Assembly (NCBI RefSeq): GCF_004005865.1
Contig: NZ_SACN01000005.1
Span: 1 to 64,000, forward strand
DNA: 64,000 nucleotides
Source of the DNA: Sphingomonas crocodyli
Lineage (GTDB): Bacteria > Pseudomonadota > Alphaproteobacteria > Sphingomonadales > Sphingomonadaceae
Direction of reading: 5' to 3'
Within the stretch, counting starts at the first letter, position 1. Every line of letters begins with the position of its first letter. The notes below the pieces were generated by a model, which saw nothing but the letters and a program-made list of their open reading frames with translations, did not search any database and had not been told where the DNA came from. Made by a program: the position numbers and the translations under genes. Below, one piece after another: positions 8,076 through 16,021 of this stretch.

Positions 8076-8951
8076 TCAGCGCGGCTCGGGCAGCGGATCG
8101 GTGTAGGTGGGGTCGGCGCTTTCGCCCCAGCCGGCGGCGATGCGGGCGGCGAAGTGGTCCGACATGCCCTTATATTCGGGGTGGGTGAAGACGTAGAAGC
8201 GGTTCTCCTCGACCGCCTTCAGCACCGCCTGCGCAACCTTGTACGGGCTCATCGCGGCTTCCATGAACTCGGCATAGCCGTCCTTGAAGCCGTCGGGCGT
8301 CACGTCGTCGCCATAGGTCGCGACCTGGAGCGCGGACTTGCGGACGTCGGTGGCGACGGTGCCCGGCGCGAGCATCGAGACGCCGATGTTCGGAAACTCG
8401 TCCATCAGCTCGAGGCGCAGTTGCTCGGTCAGGCCCACCGCGCCGAACTTGGTCGCGACATAGGCCGGCGGCAGGCCCGCATATTGCGGCATGATCCCGG
8501 CCATCGAGGTGGTGTTGACGACATGCGCCTCGCCACCGCGTTTCTTGAAGCGGGGAACGAAGGTCTGGATGCCGTAGAAGGGGCCGGAGAAGTTGACGCG
8601 GGTCAGCAATTCCCATTCGGCGGGCATCATCTCGTCGAGCGGCTTCACGCCCACAACCGCCTGCGCGCCCGAGGTGCCGGCATTGTTGCACAGGACCGAG
8701 ATCGGGCCGATCGCCGCTTCGGCCGCATCCGCCGCCGCCTTCCAGCTTTCGGGATTGCCGACGTCGAGCTGGACGGCGACCGCATCCCCGCCCGCAGCGC
8801 GGATCTTCGCGGCGGCTTCCTCGGCCGCTTCGACGCGGATGTCGGCGATGGCGACCTTGGCGCCCTTTTCGCTGAACGACTGCGCCAGGCCGAAGCCGAT
8901 GCCGCTGGCCGCACCGGTGATGAACACGCCTTTGCCCTTGAAGTCCTTCAT
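8076..8951 (-). CDS. Short-chain dehydrogenase/reductase
   Basis: 291-residue SDR with motif TGAASGIG (12-19), NNAG (89-92) and catalytic Ser149, Tyr164, Lys168 (YVATK). The C-terminal 40 residues go beyond the common 250-residue SDR core and include several Tyr/Trp residues, as in SDRs annotated in steroid or cyclohexanol catabolism. It lies 23 bases downstream of the hydratase gene on the same strand, so the two are probably one operon. The probable role is oxidation of a hydroxy intermediate; cofactor preference is not clear. Confidence 0.9.
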   Translation of the reverse strand: MKDFKGKGVFITGAASGIGFGLAQSFSEKGAKVAIADIRVEAAEEAAAKIRAAGGDAVAVQLDVGNPESWKAAADAAEAAIGPISVLCNNAGTSGAQAVVGVKPLDEMMPAEWELLTRVNFSGPFYGIQTFVPRFKKRGGEAHVVNTTSMAGIMPQYAGLPPAYVATKFGAVGLTEQLRLELMDEFPNIGVSMLAPGTVATDVRKSALQVATYGDDVTPDGFKDGYAEFMEAAMSPYKVAQAVLKAVEENRFYVFTHPEYKGMSDHFAARIAAGWGESADPTYTDPLPEPR

Positions 8952-8974
8952 CGTCGCTCTCCCGTGTCCTGTCG

Positions 8975-9847
8975 TTATGCGATGGTCGCCTTGCCGCCGG
9001 TCAGCACGATCTGGTCGCGCTCCACCACGCGGCAGCGGAAGGCGATCTCGCCATCGCCCAGCTTCCAATATTCGGTGCGGATCGTTTCGCCCGGATAGAC
9101 CACGCTGGCGAAGCGCGCGCCGACGCGCTTGAGCCGGGTCTGATCGCCATCGGCGAGCCCGGCGACGAGGCCCCGCGCGGCGATCGCCCAGTTGCACAGG
9201 CCCATCAGGATCGGCTTGGGGAAGCCCGCCTTGGCGGCGACCTTGGGCACCGAATGGAGCGGGTTGGTGTCCCCCGAGAGGCGATAGATCAACGCCTGTT
9301 CGTCGCGGGTGGCGAGATCATAATAGCCGTCCGGATCGCGATCGGGGGCGGCAGCCGCCTTGGGCGCGCCCTCCATCGATCCGCCAAAGCCGCCATTGCC
9401 GCGCAGCATATAGACCGATCGATTGACCGCGACCGCCTCATCATCGGCGAACACGGTGCGGCTCACCTGCATGATCGCGCCGCCCTCGGCCCCGCGATCC
9501 CAGATGCCGTCGACCTTGTTGGTCGAAGTGAAGGTGGCACTGGCCGGCATCGGGCGCAGCAGCTCGATCGCCTCTTCGCCATGCAGGATCTTGTTATAGG
9601 CGATGCCGTAGCGCGGATCGGCATACATGCCCGCCGAGATCGCGACGACCGCGCCCATCGTGGGGAAGCTGGCGATCTTGTCTTCCAGCACGAAGCGAAG
9701 CTGTTCGGGATCGTCGATCGCCGAAATGCCGAAGCCGACACCCAGATTGTAGATGATCGTGTCCTTGACCGACCAGTCCTGCCGCCCCTTGCCTTCATAG
9801 GCCATCAGCAGGTCATAGTTCAGCTTCGGGCTGTCCGCCTCGCTCAC
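8975..9847 (-). CDS. Enoyl-CoA hydratase 2 (MaoC-like, double hotdog)
   Basis: 290-residue protein resembling the hydratase-2 domain of peroxisomal multifunctional enzyme 2. The catalytic signature 'YRLSGDTNPLH' (188-198) supplies Asp193 and His198, followed by 'AGFPKPILMGLC'. It would hydrate a trans-2-enoyl-CoA to the (3R)-hydroxyacyl-CoA, which suits side-chain or ring-fragment beta-oxidation. The start is GTG at 9847, because GGGGAGGAAG ends four bases before it on the minus strand; an ATG at 9862 would place the Shine-Dalgarno inside the gene. Two candidate operators and an inverted repeat lie upstream. Confidence 0.9.
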   Translation of the reverse strand: MSEADSPKLNYDLLMAYEGKGRQDWSVKDTIIYNLGVGFGISAIDDPEQLRFVLEDKIASFPTMGAVVAISAGMYADPRYGIAYNKILHGEEAIELLRPMPASATFTSTNKVDGIWDRGAEGGAIMQVSRTVFADDEAVAVNRSVYMLRGNGGFGGSMEGAPKAAAAPDRDPDGYYDLATRDEQALIYRLSGDTNPLHSVPKVAAKAGFPKPILMGLCNWAIAARGLVAGLADGDQTRLKRVGARFASVVYPGETIRTEYWKLGDGEIAFRCRVVERDQIVLTGGKATIA

Positions 9848-9863
9848 GCACTTCCTCCCCATC

Positions 9864-9880
9864 CGTTCGTTGGCCGAACG
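9864..9880. promoter_or_regulatory. Candidate operator palindrome, CGTTCG-N5-CGAACG
   Basis: Perfect 6-bp arms separated by 'ttggc', 16 bases before the GTG start of the hydratase gene. The form suits TetR-family operators. No tetR gene is adjacent; the nearest one in the window is at 50868. Confidence 0.4.
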
Positions 9881-9917
9881 ATCCTGCCGGTCATTGCCCG
9901 GCGGGCGCAAGGGCGGC

Positions 9918-9936
9918 TTCCTCAAATGGGGTAGGC
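9918..9936. promoter_or_regulatory. Candidate operator (site 2 of the CTAC[C/T]CC family)
   Basis: 'ttcctcaaatggggtaggc'. On the minus strand it begins GCCTACCCC, close to the site at 4254-4273 (13 of 18 aligned bases agree). It is in the divergent region between the hydratase and the alpha/beta hydrolase. Confidence 0.4.
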
Positions 9937-9960
9937 TTAGCTGGCGGACTACGCGCCCTC

Positions 9961-10052
9961 CGTCACCCCGGACTTGATCCGGGGTCCAGCTACCTTCTCC
10001 AACGCTGGAAGAGACAGAAGAAGCTGGACCCCGGATCAAGTCCGGGGTGACG
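9961..10052. repeat. Long inverted repeat around CCCCGGACTTGATCCGGGG
   Basis: The left arm starts 'cgtcaccccggacttgatcc' and is mirrored by 'ggatcaagtccggggtgacg' at the right, with a short spacer near 10000. A shorter relative is at 47925-47966. It lies in the 321-base region between the divergent hydratase and hydrolase starts. Confidence 0.85.
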
Positions 10053-10112
10053 ATGTGCGCTTGATGCACTTTTGCGATCGAAACGCGCCTCCAAAAATCA
10101 TTGGCGTCATGG

Positions 10113-10122
10113 ACCGATCGGT
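10113..10122. promoter_or_regulatory. Perfect 10-bp palindrome ACCGATCGGT
   Basis: It lies 47 bases upstream of the alpha/beta hydrolase start, within 'ggaccgatcggttcgatag'. It could be an operator for the hydrolase-monooxygenase pair. Its length alone is weak evidence in GC-rich DNA. Confidence 0.25.
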
Positions 10123-10168
10123 TCGATAGTCACTTCCATCAACGCCTCCACGGCAGAAAGGAGAGCGC

Positions 10169-10954
10169 ATGTTGGAGAGTTTGCCTCTTGAGAGGATCGA
10201 CGTTGCGGGCGTGAATGCCGAGCGCGTGAAGATGGGGAGCGGGCGGCCGCTGCTTTATCTGCACGATGGCGGCGGGATCGAGTTCGGCGCGGGGTTTATC
10301 GAGCGACTGGCACAAGGGCATGAGGTCCACGCGCTGTCGCATCCGGGGTTCGGCGGCAGCGACCTGCCCGGCCATTTCGACAGCGTCGACGATCTCGCCT
10401 TCTTCTACCTCGATTATATCGAGCAGGAGGGGCTGGAGGACGTCATCCTCGTCGGCGCGCAGTTTGGCGGGTGGATCGCGGCCGAGATCGCGACGATGGG
10501 ATCGGCGCGGATCGGTCAGGTGGTGCTGATCGACGCTTATGGCATCAAGGTCGGTTCGCGCGACAAGCAGGACGTGGCCGACATCTTCTACCTGCTGCCC
10601 GAAGTGATCGCGGAGATGGGCTGGCACAAGCCGCGGCCCGGCACCAAGGCGCCAACGATCGAGGGCGCGCGGCGGATTGCGCGCAACCGCGAGAGCCATT
10701 CGCTCTACGGCTGGTCGCCCTTGCTCCACAATCCGAAGCTGGTTCACCGGCTCCACCGCATCAAAGCGCCGACTCTGGTGCTGTGGGGCGAGAGCGATCG
10801 GCTGGCGCCGGTCGAATATGGCCGCGCCTATGCCGAGCGGATTCGGGGCGCGCGGTTCGAGCTTATCAAGGAGGCGGGCGCCCTCCCCCATGTCGAGCAG
10901 ACCGAGGCGACCGCGCGCGCGATCGAAGCGTTTCTGACGCCCGTCGCCGCCTGA
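10169..10954 (+). CDS. Alpha/beta-hydrolase fold protein lacking the nucleophile Ser
   Basis: 261-residue protein with the alpha/beta-hydrolase layout: oxyanion strand 'YLHDGGG' (30-36), 'HPGFGGSD' (58-65), the acid loop 'WGESDRLAP', and a His in 'ALPHVEQ'. The nucleophile elbow reads V-G-A-Q-F-G-G, so residue 98 is Gln (codon CAG at 10460-10462) where Ser, Cys or Asp is expected. Overall it resembles meta-cleavage-product hydrolases. Either the chemistry is non-canonical or the protein is not a hydrolase. The next gene starts 11 bases after its stop with a shared GAGGAGAG ribosome-binding site, so it is co-expressed with the luciferase-like monooxygenase. Confidence 0.85.
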   Translation: MLESLPLERIDVAGVNAERVKMGSGRPLLYLHDGGGIEFGAGFIERLAQGHEVHALSHPGFGGSDLPGHFDSVDDLAFFYLDYIEQEGLEDVILVGAQFGGWIAAEIATMGSARIGQVVLIDAYGIKVGSRDKQDVADIFYLLPEVIAEMGWHKPRPGTKAPTIEGARRIARNRESHSLYGWSPLLHNPKLVHRLHRIKAPTLVLWGESDRLAPVEYGRAYAERIRGARFELIKEAGALPHVEQTEATARAIEAFLTPVAA

Positions 10955-10965
10955 GGAGAGAAGAC

Positions 10966-12156
10966 ATGCGCTTCTGGCACTTCACCGAGCAGAGCTATCA
11001 CCCCGCCTGGGACAAGACGACCGATCCGCTTCGCATCGTGCCGCCGAGTTCGATGATGGACCGTGAGGTGGTGGCCGACCTGTTCCACCGCTATCTCGAC
11101 GAATATCGGCTGGCGGACGAACTCGGTTTCGACATCATGGTCAACGAGCATCATGCGTCGATGACGTGCATGTCCTCCGTCCCTGCCATCCCGATGGCGG
11201 TGCTGGCGCGCGAGACGAAGAAGGCGCGGCTGCTGTGCCTGGGCGTGCCGATGGCGAACCGGATGGATCCGCTGCGCGTCGCCGAGGAGCTGGCGATGAT
11301 CGACATGATCTCACGCGGGCGGCTGGAGTTCGGTTTCGTCAAGGGATCGGGCTGGGAACTCTATATCTCCAATTCGAACCCCGCGCGGATGATGGAGCGT
11401 TTCTGGGAAGCGCACGACCTGATCCTGAAGGCGTGGGCAACGCGCGACGGCCCCTTCAGCTGGGAGGGGAAGCATTTCCACTATCGCACCGTCAACGTGA
11501 TCCCCGGCATCTGGCAGCACCCGCACCCGCCGATGTGGATGCCGGGCAGCAGCGCGATGTCGGCGAAGATCGTCGCGCAGAAGGGCTATACGCTCGCATC
11601 GTTCCTGTGCGGACATCAGGCGAAGGCGACCTTCGCGGGCTATCGCAAGGTCTATGAGGAGACGTGGGGGCGCGAATGCCCGCTCGATCGGCTGGCCTAT
11701 CTGGGCATGGCGGTGACGGCGGACAATCAGGCCGAGGCGGAGCGGCGCGCGCACGCGCTCTATGCTTATTGGTCGACGGTGCCGCGTTCGCCGGCGGGGA
11801 CGTTCAACCCGGCGGGCTATGCGCCGGTCGAGGCGAATGCGCAGGCCTATCTGGCGGGGCCGGCGAAGCAGATGTCGATGGGGCTGATGCCCGACGGCAA
11901 GCCGCTGCCCGCCAAGCCGACGCTGGACGAACTAGCCGAAGCGGGCCTTCTGTTCTGGGGCAAGCCCGATCAGGTGGTGCGCCAGATCCAGCGTTTCGCC
12001 GATCAGGTCGGCGGCCTCGGACACTTCCTGATGATGGGCCAGGGCGCCTATCTGGATCACAAGGAGACGGCGGACAGCCTGAAGCTGCTGGCGAAGGAGG
12101 TCTATCCCGCGTTCAAGGACAGCGCGCCCAGCCCGGAGCCGATCGCGGCGGAGTAA
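10966..12156 (+). CDS. Luciferase-like (LLM) flavin-dependent monooxygenase
   Basis: 396-residue TIM-barrel protein of the bacterial luciferase superfamily. Early 'YRLADELGFDIMVNEHH' and 'GRLEFGFVKGSG' (about 118-129) are typical flavin-binding regions of class C two-component monooxygenases. It would use FMNH2 from a separate reductase, which is not encoded nearby, and O2. Type II Baeyer-Villiger or limonene monooxygenase-like chemistry is possible. This would fit a pathway that makes and opens cyclic ketones. The RBS 'gaggagag' overlaps the upstream stop codon region. The substrate is not predictable. Confidence 0.9.
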   Translation: MRFWHFTEQSYHPAWDKTTDPLRIVPPSSMMDREVVADLFHRYLDEYRLADELGFDIMVNEHHASMTCMSSVPAIPMAVLARETKKARLLCLGVPMANRMDPLRVAEELAMIDMISRGRLEFGFVKGSGWELYISNSNPARMMERFWEAHDLILKAWATRDGPFSWEGKHFHYRTVNVIPGIWQHPHPPMWMPGSSAMSAKIVAQKGYTLASFLCGHQAKATFAGYRKVYEETWGRECPLDRLAYLGMAVTADNQAEAERRAHALYAYWSTVPRSPAGTFNPAGYAPVEANAQAYLAGPAKQMSMGLMPDGKPLPAKPTLDELAEAGLLFWGKPDQVVRQIQRFADQVGGLGHFLMMGQGAYLDHKETADSLKLLAKEVYPAFKDSAPSPEPIAAE

Positions 12157-12161
12157 GTTCT

Positions 12162-12310
12162 AGCCCCCTCCCTGCCTAGGGAGGGGGTTGGGGGTGGGTG
12201 CGAGCGACGCAGTCGCGAGCATCCCCGCTCGTCCCGTAAAGCTTCATCTCGGGCTTCGAGCCCTCGACTTCGCCACCCACCCCCTGCCCCTCCCTTGGCA
12301 GGGAGGGGAG
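12162..12310. repeat. Palindromic intergenic repeat, variant with long arms
   Basis: 'agccccctccctgcctagg' with 'gggttgggggtggg' at the left is mirrored at right by 'cccacccccctgcccctccc' and 'ttggcagggagggg'. It separates the monooxygenase from the aldehyde dehydrogenase and may form a stem of about 35 bp. Confidence 0.75.
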
Positions 12311-12320
12311 ATAGGTTGGG

Positions 12321-12340
12321 ACTACCCCAGAACTGGTAGG
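12321..12340. promoter_or_regulatory. Candidate operator (site 3 of the CTAC[C/T]CC family)
   Basis: 'actaccccagaactggtagg' has inverted arms CTACC...GGTAG and shares the CTACCCC core with the site at 9918-9936. It lies 85 bases before the aldehyde dehydrogenase start. Confidence 0.4.
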
Positions 12341-12424
12341 TCGACCCGAGCGGTTCGGTTATTTCCTCCCCTCGCAAAGCGAGACGTCGCGCGGATGCGC
12401 GGCCGCCCAGGAGGAGCCTGACCC

Positions 12425-13915
12425 ATGTTGTCGCCATTCGCGAACCACGCCGAAAAGCTGAAAGCCGACTTCCTGCCCCGGAAGCACAAGCTGTTCATCA
12501 ACAACCAGTGGGTCGATCCCGTCGATGGCGGCACGCTCGACGTCTATAACCCGTCGACCAAGCAGAAGCTGGCCACGGTCGCGGCGGGCAATGCCAAGGA
12601 TATCGATCTGGCGGTGAAGGCCGCGGAGAAGGCGTTTCACGGCCCGTGGAGCAAGTTCACCGCCGCGCAGCGCACCGCGATCATGCATAAGCTCGCCGAT
12701 CTCATGGAAGCCAATATCGACGAGCTGTCGACGCTGGAGGTCATGGACGCGGGCAACCCGATCATGCACGTCCGCCACGGCGATATCGCGATGGCCGTCG
12801 CTTATCTGCGTTATTATGCGGGCTGGACCGACAAGCTGTTCGGGCAGGTGCCGATGTCGAACAGCGGCCCGGAAATGCTGTCTTATTCGACGCGTCAGCC
12901 CGTCGGCGTCGCGGCAGCGATCACGCCGTGGAACGCGCCGATGATCCTGTCGATGTTCAAGATCGCGCCGACGCTCGCATCGGGCTGCACCTTCGTCCAC
13001 AAGCCCGCCGAACTGGCGCCGATGACCGCGCTGCGCTTCTGCGAACTGGTGCTGGAAGCGGGCATTCCCGAAGGCGTGTTCAACGTCGTGACCGGCACCG
13101 GGCCTGAGGCCGGCGCGCCGCTCGCCTCGCACCCCGGCGTCGCCAAGGTCGGCTTCACCGGATCGACCGCGACAGGCGCCGAAATCCTGCGCCTCGCCGC
13201 CCCCACCTTCAAGCGCGTGACGCTGGAGCTGGGCGGCAAGTCGCCGGTGTTCATGTTCCCCGATTGCGACGTCGAAGCCGCGATCGCGGGCATTTCGAAC
13301 GGCATCTTCTACAAGACCGGCCAGTTCTGCGCCGCAGGCACGCGCCTCTACATCCACGACAAGATCTACGACAAGGTCGTCGCGGGGTTCGAAAAGCATG
13401 CCAAGGCCGCCAAGGTCGGTCAGCCGCTCGAAACCGACACGACGATGGGACCGATCATCTCGCAGAAGCAGCTCGATCGCGTCACCAACTACCTGCAGAT
13501 CGGCCGCGACGAAGGTGGTGAGATCGTGACCGGCGGCAACCTGATCCCCGGCGACGGCTATTTCATCGAGCCGACCCTGATCGCGAACGTCGACCAGACC
13601 AAGACGCTGGTGAAGGAAGAGATTTTCGGCCCGGTGCTGGTCGCTCAGCGCTTCACCGACGCGCACGATCTCGACACGCTCGCCGCGTGGGGCAACGACA
13701 CGCAATACGGCCTCGCCGCACGCATCTGGACCACCAACCTGCGCAACGCGCATGGGCTGGCGGCGCGCCTCGACGCGGGCACGATCACGATCAACAACGG
13801 CTTCCTGGGCGACCTCGACTTCGGCGGCTTCAAGAGCTCGGGCCTCGGCCGCGAACTCGGCCAGTACGGCATCGAGAGCTATCTGGAGCACAAGAGCATC
13901 GCGGTGGGGTTCTAA
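12425..13915 (+). CDS. NAD(P)-dependent aldehyde dehydrogenase
   Basis: 496-residue aldehyde dehydrogenase of usual length. Key motifs are TPWNAP with Asn170, ELGGKSP with Glu268, the catalytic Cys302 in GQFCAAGTR, and EEIFGPV. It oxidises an aldehyde to the acid. In this cluster it probably handles the aldehyde product of an oxygenase or hydrolase step. 'ggaggagcctgaccc' precedes the ATG. It has its own upstream region with a candidate operator at 12321-12340, so it seems to be a separate transcript of the same regulon. Confidence 0.93.
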   Translation: MLSPFANHAEKLKADFLPRKHKLFINNQWVDPVDGGTLDVYNPSTKQKLATVAAGNAKDIDLAVKAAEKAFHGPWSKFTAAQRTAIMHKLADLMEANIDELSTLEVMDAGNPIMHVRHGDIAMAVAYLRYYAGWTDKLFGQVPMSNSGPEMLSYSTRQPVGVAAAITPWNAPMILSMFKIAPTLASGCTFVHKPAELAPMTALRFCELVLEAGIPEGVFNVVTGTGPEAGAPLASHPGVAKVGFTGSTATGAEILRLAAPTFKRVTLELGGKSPVFMFPDCDVEAAIAGISNGIFYKTGQFCAAGTRLYIHDKIYDKVVAGFEKHAKAAKVGQPLETDTTMGPIISQKQLDRVTNYLQIGRDEGGEIVTGGNLIPGDGYFIEPTLIANVDQTKTLVKEEIFGPVLVAQRFTDAHDLDTLAAWGNDTQYGLAARIWTTNLRNAHGLAARLDAGTITINNGFLGDLDFGGFKSSGLGRELGQYGIESYLEHKSIAVGF

Positions 13916-13921
13916 CCGTAA

Positions 13922-14045
13922 ATCCTCCCCGGCACGGGGAGGTGGCGCCGAAGGCGACGGAGGGGGCTGGTCTCGGGCGATACCGCCAGCCTTCTGCCCC
14001 CTCCACCATCCTGCGGATGGTCCCCCTCCCCGTTCCGGGGAGGAT
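13922..14045. repeat. Palindromic intergenic repeat
   Basis: Another copy of the 3016-3136 family: 'atcctccccggcacggggag' at the left and 'ctccccgttccggggaggat' at the right. It fills the gap between the convergent aldehyde dehydrogenase and glutamate dehydrogenase genes. Confidence 0.85.
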
Positions 14046-14054
14046 CAAAACAAA

Positions 14055-14083
14055 AGGGGCGCCGGATCATCTCCGGCGCCCCT
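14055..14083 (-). terminator. Intrinsic terminator of gdhA
   Basis: An 11-bp perfect stem (14055-14065 with 14073-14083, core GGGGCGCCGG) is followed on the minus strand by TTTGTTTTG. It lies 24 bases beyond the gdhA stop codon. Confidence 0.8.
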
Positions 14084-14107
14084 CTTCGTTTCAGGCGTTG
14101 GTCGCGA

Positions 14108-15466
14108 TCAGACGACGCCGTAGGCGAGCATCGCGTCGGCGACCTTCTTGAAGCCGGCGATGTTGGCGCCCTTCACATAATCGATATGGCCGCCCGACTG
14201 GGTGCCATATTCGACGCAGCGCGAATGGATGCCCTGCATGATGTCGACCAGGAGGCGCTGAAGCTCCTCTTCCTTCCACGAAATGCGCGCCGAGTTCTGG
14301 CTCATTTCGAGGCCCGAGACGGCGACGCCGCCCGCGTTTGCAGCCTTGCCGGGGGCGTAGAGGATCTTGGCGTCCTTGAAGACATGAACGCCTTCCAGTG
14401 TGGTCGGCATGTTGGCGCCTTCGGACACCGCCATGCAGCCATTCTTGACGAGCAGGCGGGCTTCATCACCGTTCAGCTCGTTCTGGGTCGCGCAGGGCAC
14501 CGCCACGTCGCAGGTGACGCCCCACGGACGCGCACCGCCGCCGTGGAACTCCGAACCCTTGAACTCCTTGACGTATTCGGAGATGCGGCCGCGCTTCTTG
14601 TTCTTCAGATCCTTGACCCAGTTCACCTTCTCCTGGCTGATGCCTTCCGGATCGTAGATGAAACCTTCGGAGTCCGAGAGCGTCAGCACCTTGCCGCCGA
14701 GCTGGTTGATCTTTTCGGCCGCATGGGTCGCGACGTTGCCCGAGCCGGAGATGACCGCAGTCTTGCCGACAAGATCCTGACCCTTGGTCTTGAGCATCTC
14801 CAGCAGGAAATAGACCGCGCCATAACCGGTCGCCTCGGTGCGGATCAGCGAGCCGCCATATTCGAGGCCCTTGCCGGTGAGAACGCCGGTAAACTCGTTG
14901 GTCAGGCGCTTATACTGGCCGAACATATAGCCGATCTCGCGACCGCCCACGCCGATGTCACCCGCGGGGACGTCCACGTCGGCGCCAATGTGGCGATAGA
15001 GCTCGTTCATGAAGCTCTGGCAGAAGCGCATCACTTCGTTCGCGCTCTTGCCCTTCGGATTGAAGTTCGAGCCGCCCTTGCCGCCGCCCATCGGGAGGCC
15101 GGTAAGCGCGTTCTTGAACGTCTGTTCGAACGCCAGGAACTTCAGCACGCTTTCGGTCACCGACGGGTGGAAGCGGATGCCGCCCTTGTAAGGCCCGATC
15201 GAGTTGTTGTTCTGGACGCGCCAACCGCGCTGGACGCGGATGTTGCCGTTATCGTCCTCCCAACAGACGCGGAAGCTGATCACGCGATCCGGCTCCGCGA
15301 TGCGGCGCAGGATTTGATATTTGTGATATTCTTCCTTGTCGGCGATGAAATCGTAAATGTCTTCGGCGACTTCCTGCACCGCCTGAACGAACTCCGGCTG
15401 ACCCGGATTGCGCTTCTTCACGCCGTCGATGAAGGTCGGCAAGTCGACATGATCGGAAACGGCCAT
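14108..15466 (-). CDS. gdhA: NADP-type glutamate dehydrogenase
   Basis: 452-residue hexameric-type glutamate dehydrogenase, which interconverts 2-oxoglutarate plus ammonia and glutamate. The substrate-binding signature 'LPMGGGKGGSNF' contains the conserved lysines, and 'GDIGVGGREIGYMFGQYK' and the dinucleotide-binding 'SGSGNVA' follow in order. The length is usual for the short bacterial class. Start ATG 15466 is chosen because GGGGGAG lies upstream and 'MAVSDHVD' is a family-like N terminus; an upstream ATG at 15502 adds 12 residues of unlikely sequence. It is monocistronic, with a terminator at 14055-14083. Confidence 0.95.
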   Translation of the reverse strand: MAVSDHVDLPTFIDGVKKRNPGQPEFVQAVQEVAEDIYDFIADKEEYHKYQILRRIAEPDRVISFRVCWEDDNGNIRVQRGWRVQNNNSIGPYKGGIRFHPSVTESVLKFLAFEQTFKNALTGLPMGGGKGGSNFNPKGKSANEVMRFCQSFMNELYRHIGADVDVPAGDIGVGGREIGYMFGQYKRLTNEFTGVLTGKGLEYGGSLIRTEATGYGAVYFLLEMLKTKGQDLVGKTAVISGSGNVATHAAEKINQLGGKVLTLSDSEGFIYDPEGISQEKVNWVKDLKNKKRGRISEYVKEFKGSEFHGGGARPWGVTCDVAVPCATQNELNGDEARLLVKNGCMAVSEGANMPTTLEGVHVFKDAKILYAPGKAANAGGVAVSGLEMSQNSARISWKEEELQRLLVDIMQGIHSRCVEYGTQSGGHIDYVKGANIAGFKKVADAMLAYGVV

Positions 15467-15616
15467 TCTGGCACTCCCCCTGCTGGAAACGGCCAAGTCC
15501 ATTGCCCGCGGACGAGGCTCAGGATGCAGGCATCCCGCGAAATTGTTACGACGGCAAGGGGGTAAGCGACTTACGGACCAAATAATTACGGCCGCGATGC
15601 AATAGACGCGTCTGGA

Positions 15617-15811
15617 TCACGCCAGGGTGGGATAAGCGAAGCCGACCAGCAGGATGAAGATGATCAGCGCCAGCAGCATGAGCCAGTGCCACAATGTCTT
15701 GGCGTAGCGGATGAGCAGGACGATCCACGCCTGCGTTTCCTGCAGAGCGCGCGACCGCCGACGCCGGCGACGTCTCCTGATCTTTGGCGGTTGCTCCATC
15801 GGGTTCGACAT
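15617..15811 (-). CDS. Small basic single-span membrane protein
   Basis: 64 residues. The N terminus has eight consecutive Arg (about residues 12-19), and one hydrophobic segment follows ('LMLLALIIFILLVGFAYP', about 44-61). The start at 15811 is the ATG just before 'SNPMEQPPK'. I do not recognise a family. It lies alone between gdhA and the terminator that follows adk. The Arg-rich stretch implies a cytoplasmic N terminus. Confidence 0.55.
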   Translation of the reverse strand: MSNPMEQPPKIRRRRRRRRSRALQETQAWIVLLIRYAKTLWHWLMLLALIIFILLVGFAYPTLA

Positions 15812-15946
15812 CCAGTCCCTAAGACCAAGGCAACCATGAAAATACGGTAAAGCCAAGGGAATTTCAGCTTTGGGACGATCGAGTCCTAACGAAGGACGCG
15901 CGAGCCATCCTCCCCCACAAAGGGGAGGCATGCCGGAAATGACGAA

Positions 15947-15983
15947 GGGGCGGATACGGGCTTCATCACCCCGTATCCGCCCC
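15947..15983. terminator. Bidirectional terminator downstream of adk
   Basis: Perfect 14-bp stem (15947-15960 with 15970-15983, core GGGGCGGATACGGG). On the minus strand TTCGTCATTT follows and on the plus strand TTATTTA follows. It lies 39 bases past the adk stop and probably ends the ribosomal-protein transcript. Confidence 0.8.
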
Positions 15984-16021
15984 TTATTTACGTCGCAGCC
16001 CCGCGCGGGGCGCGTTCAGGC

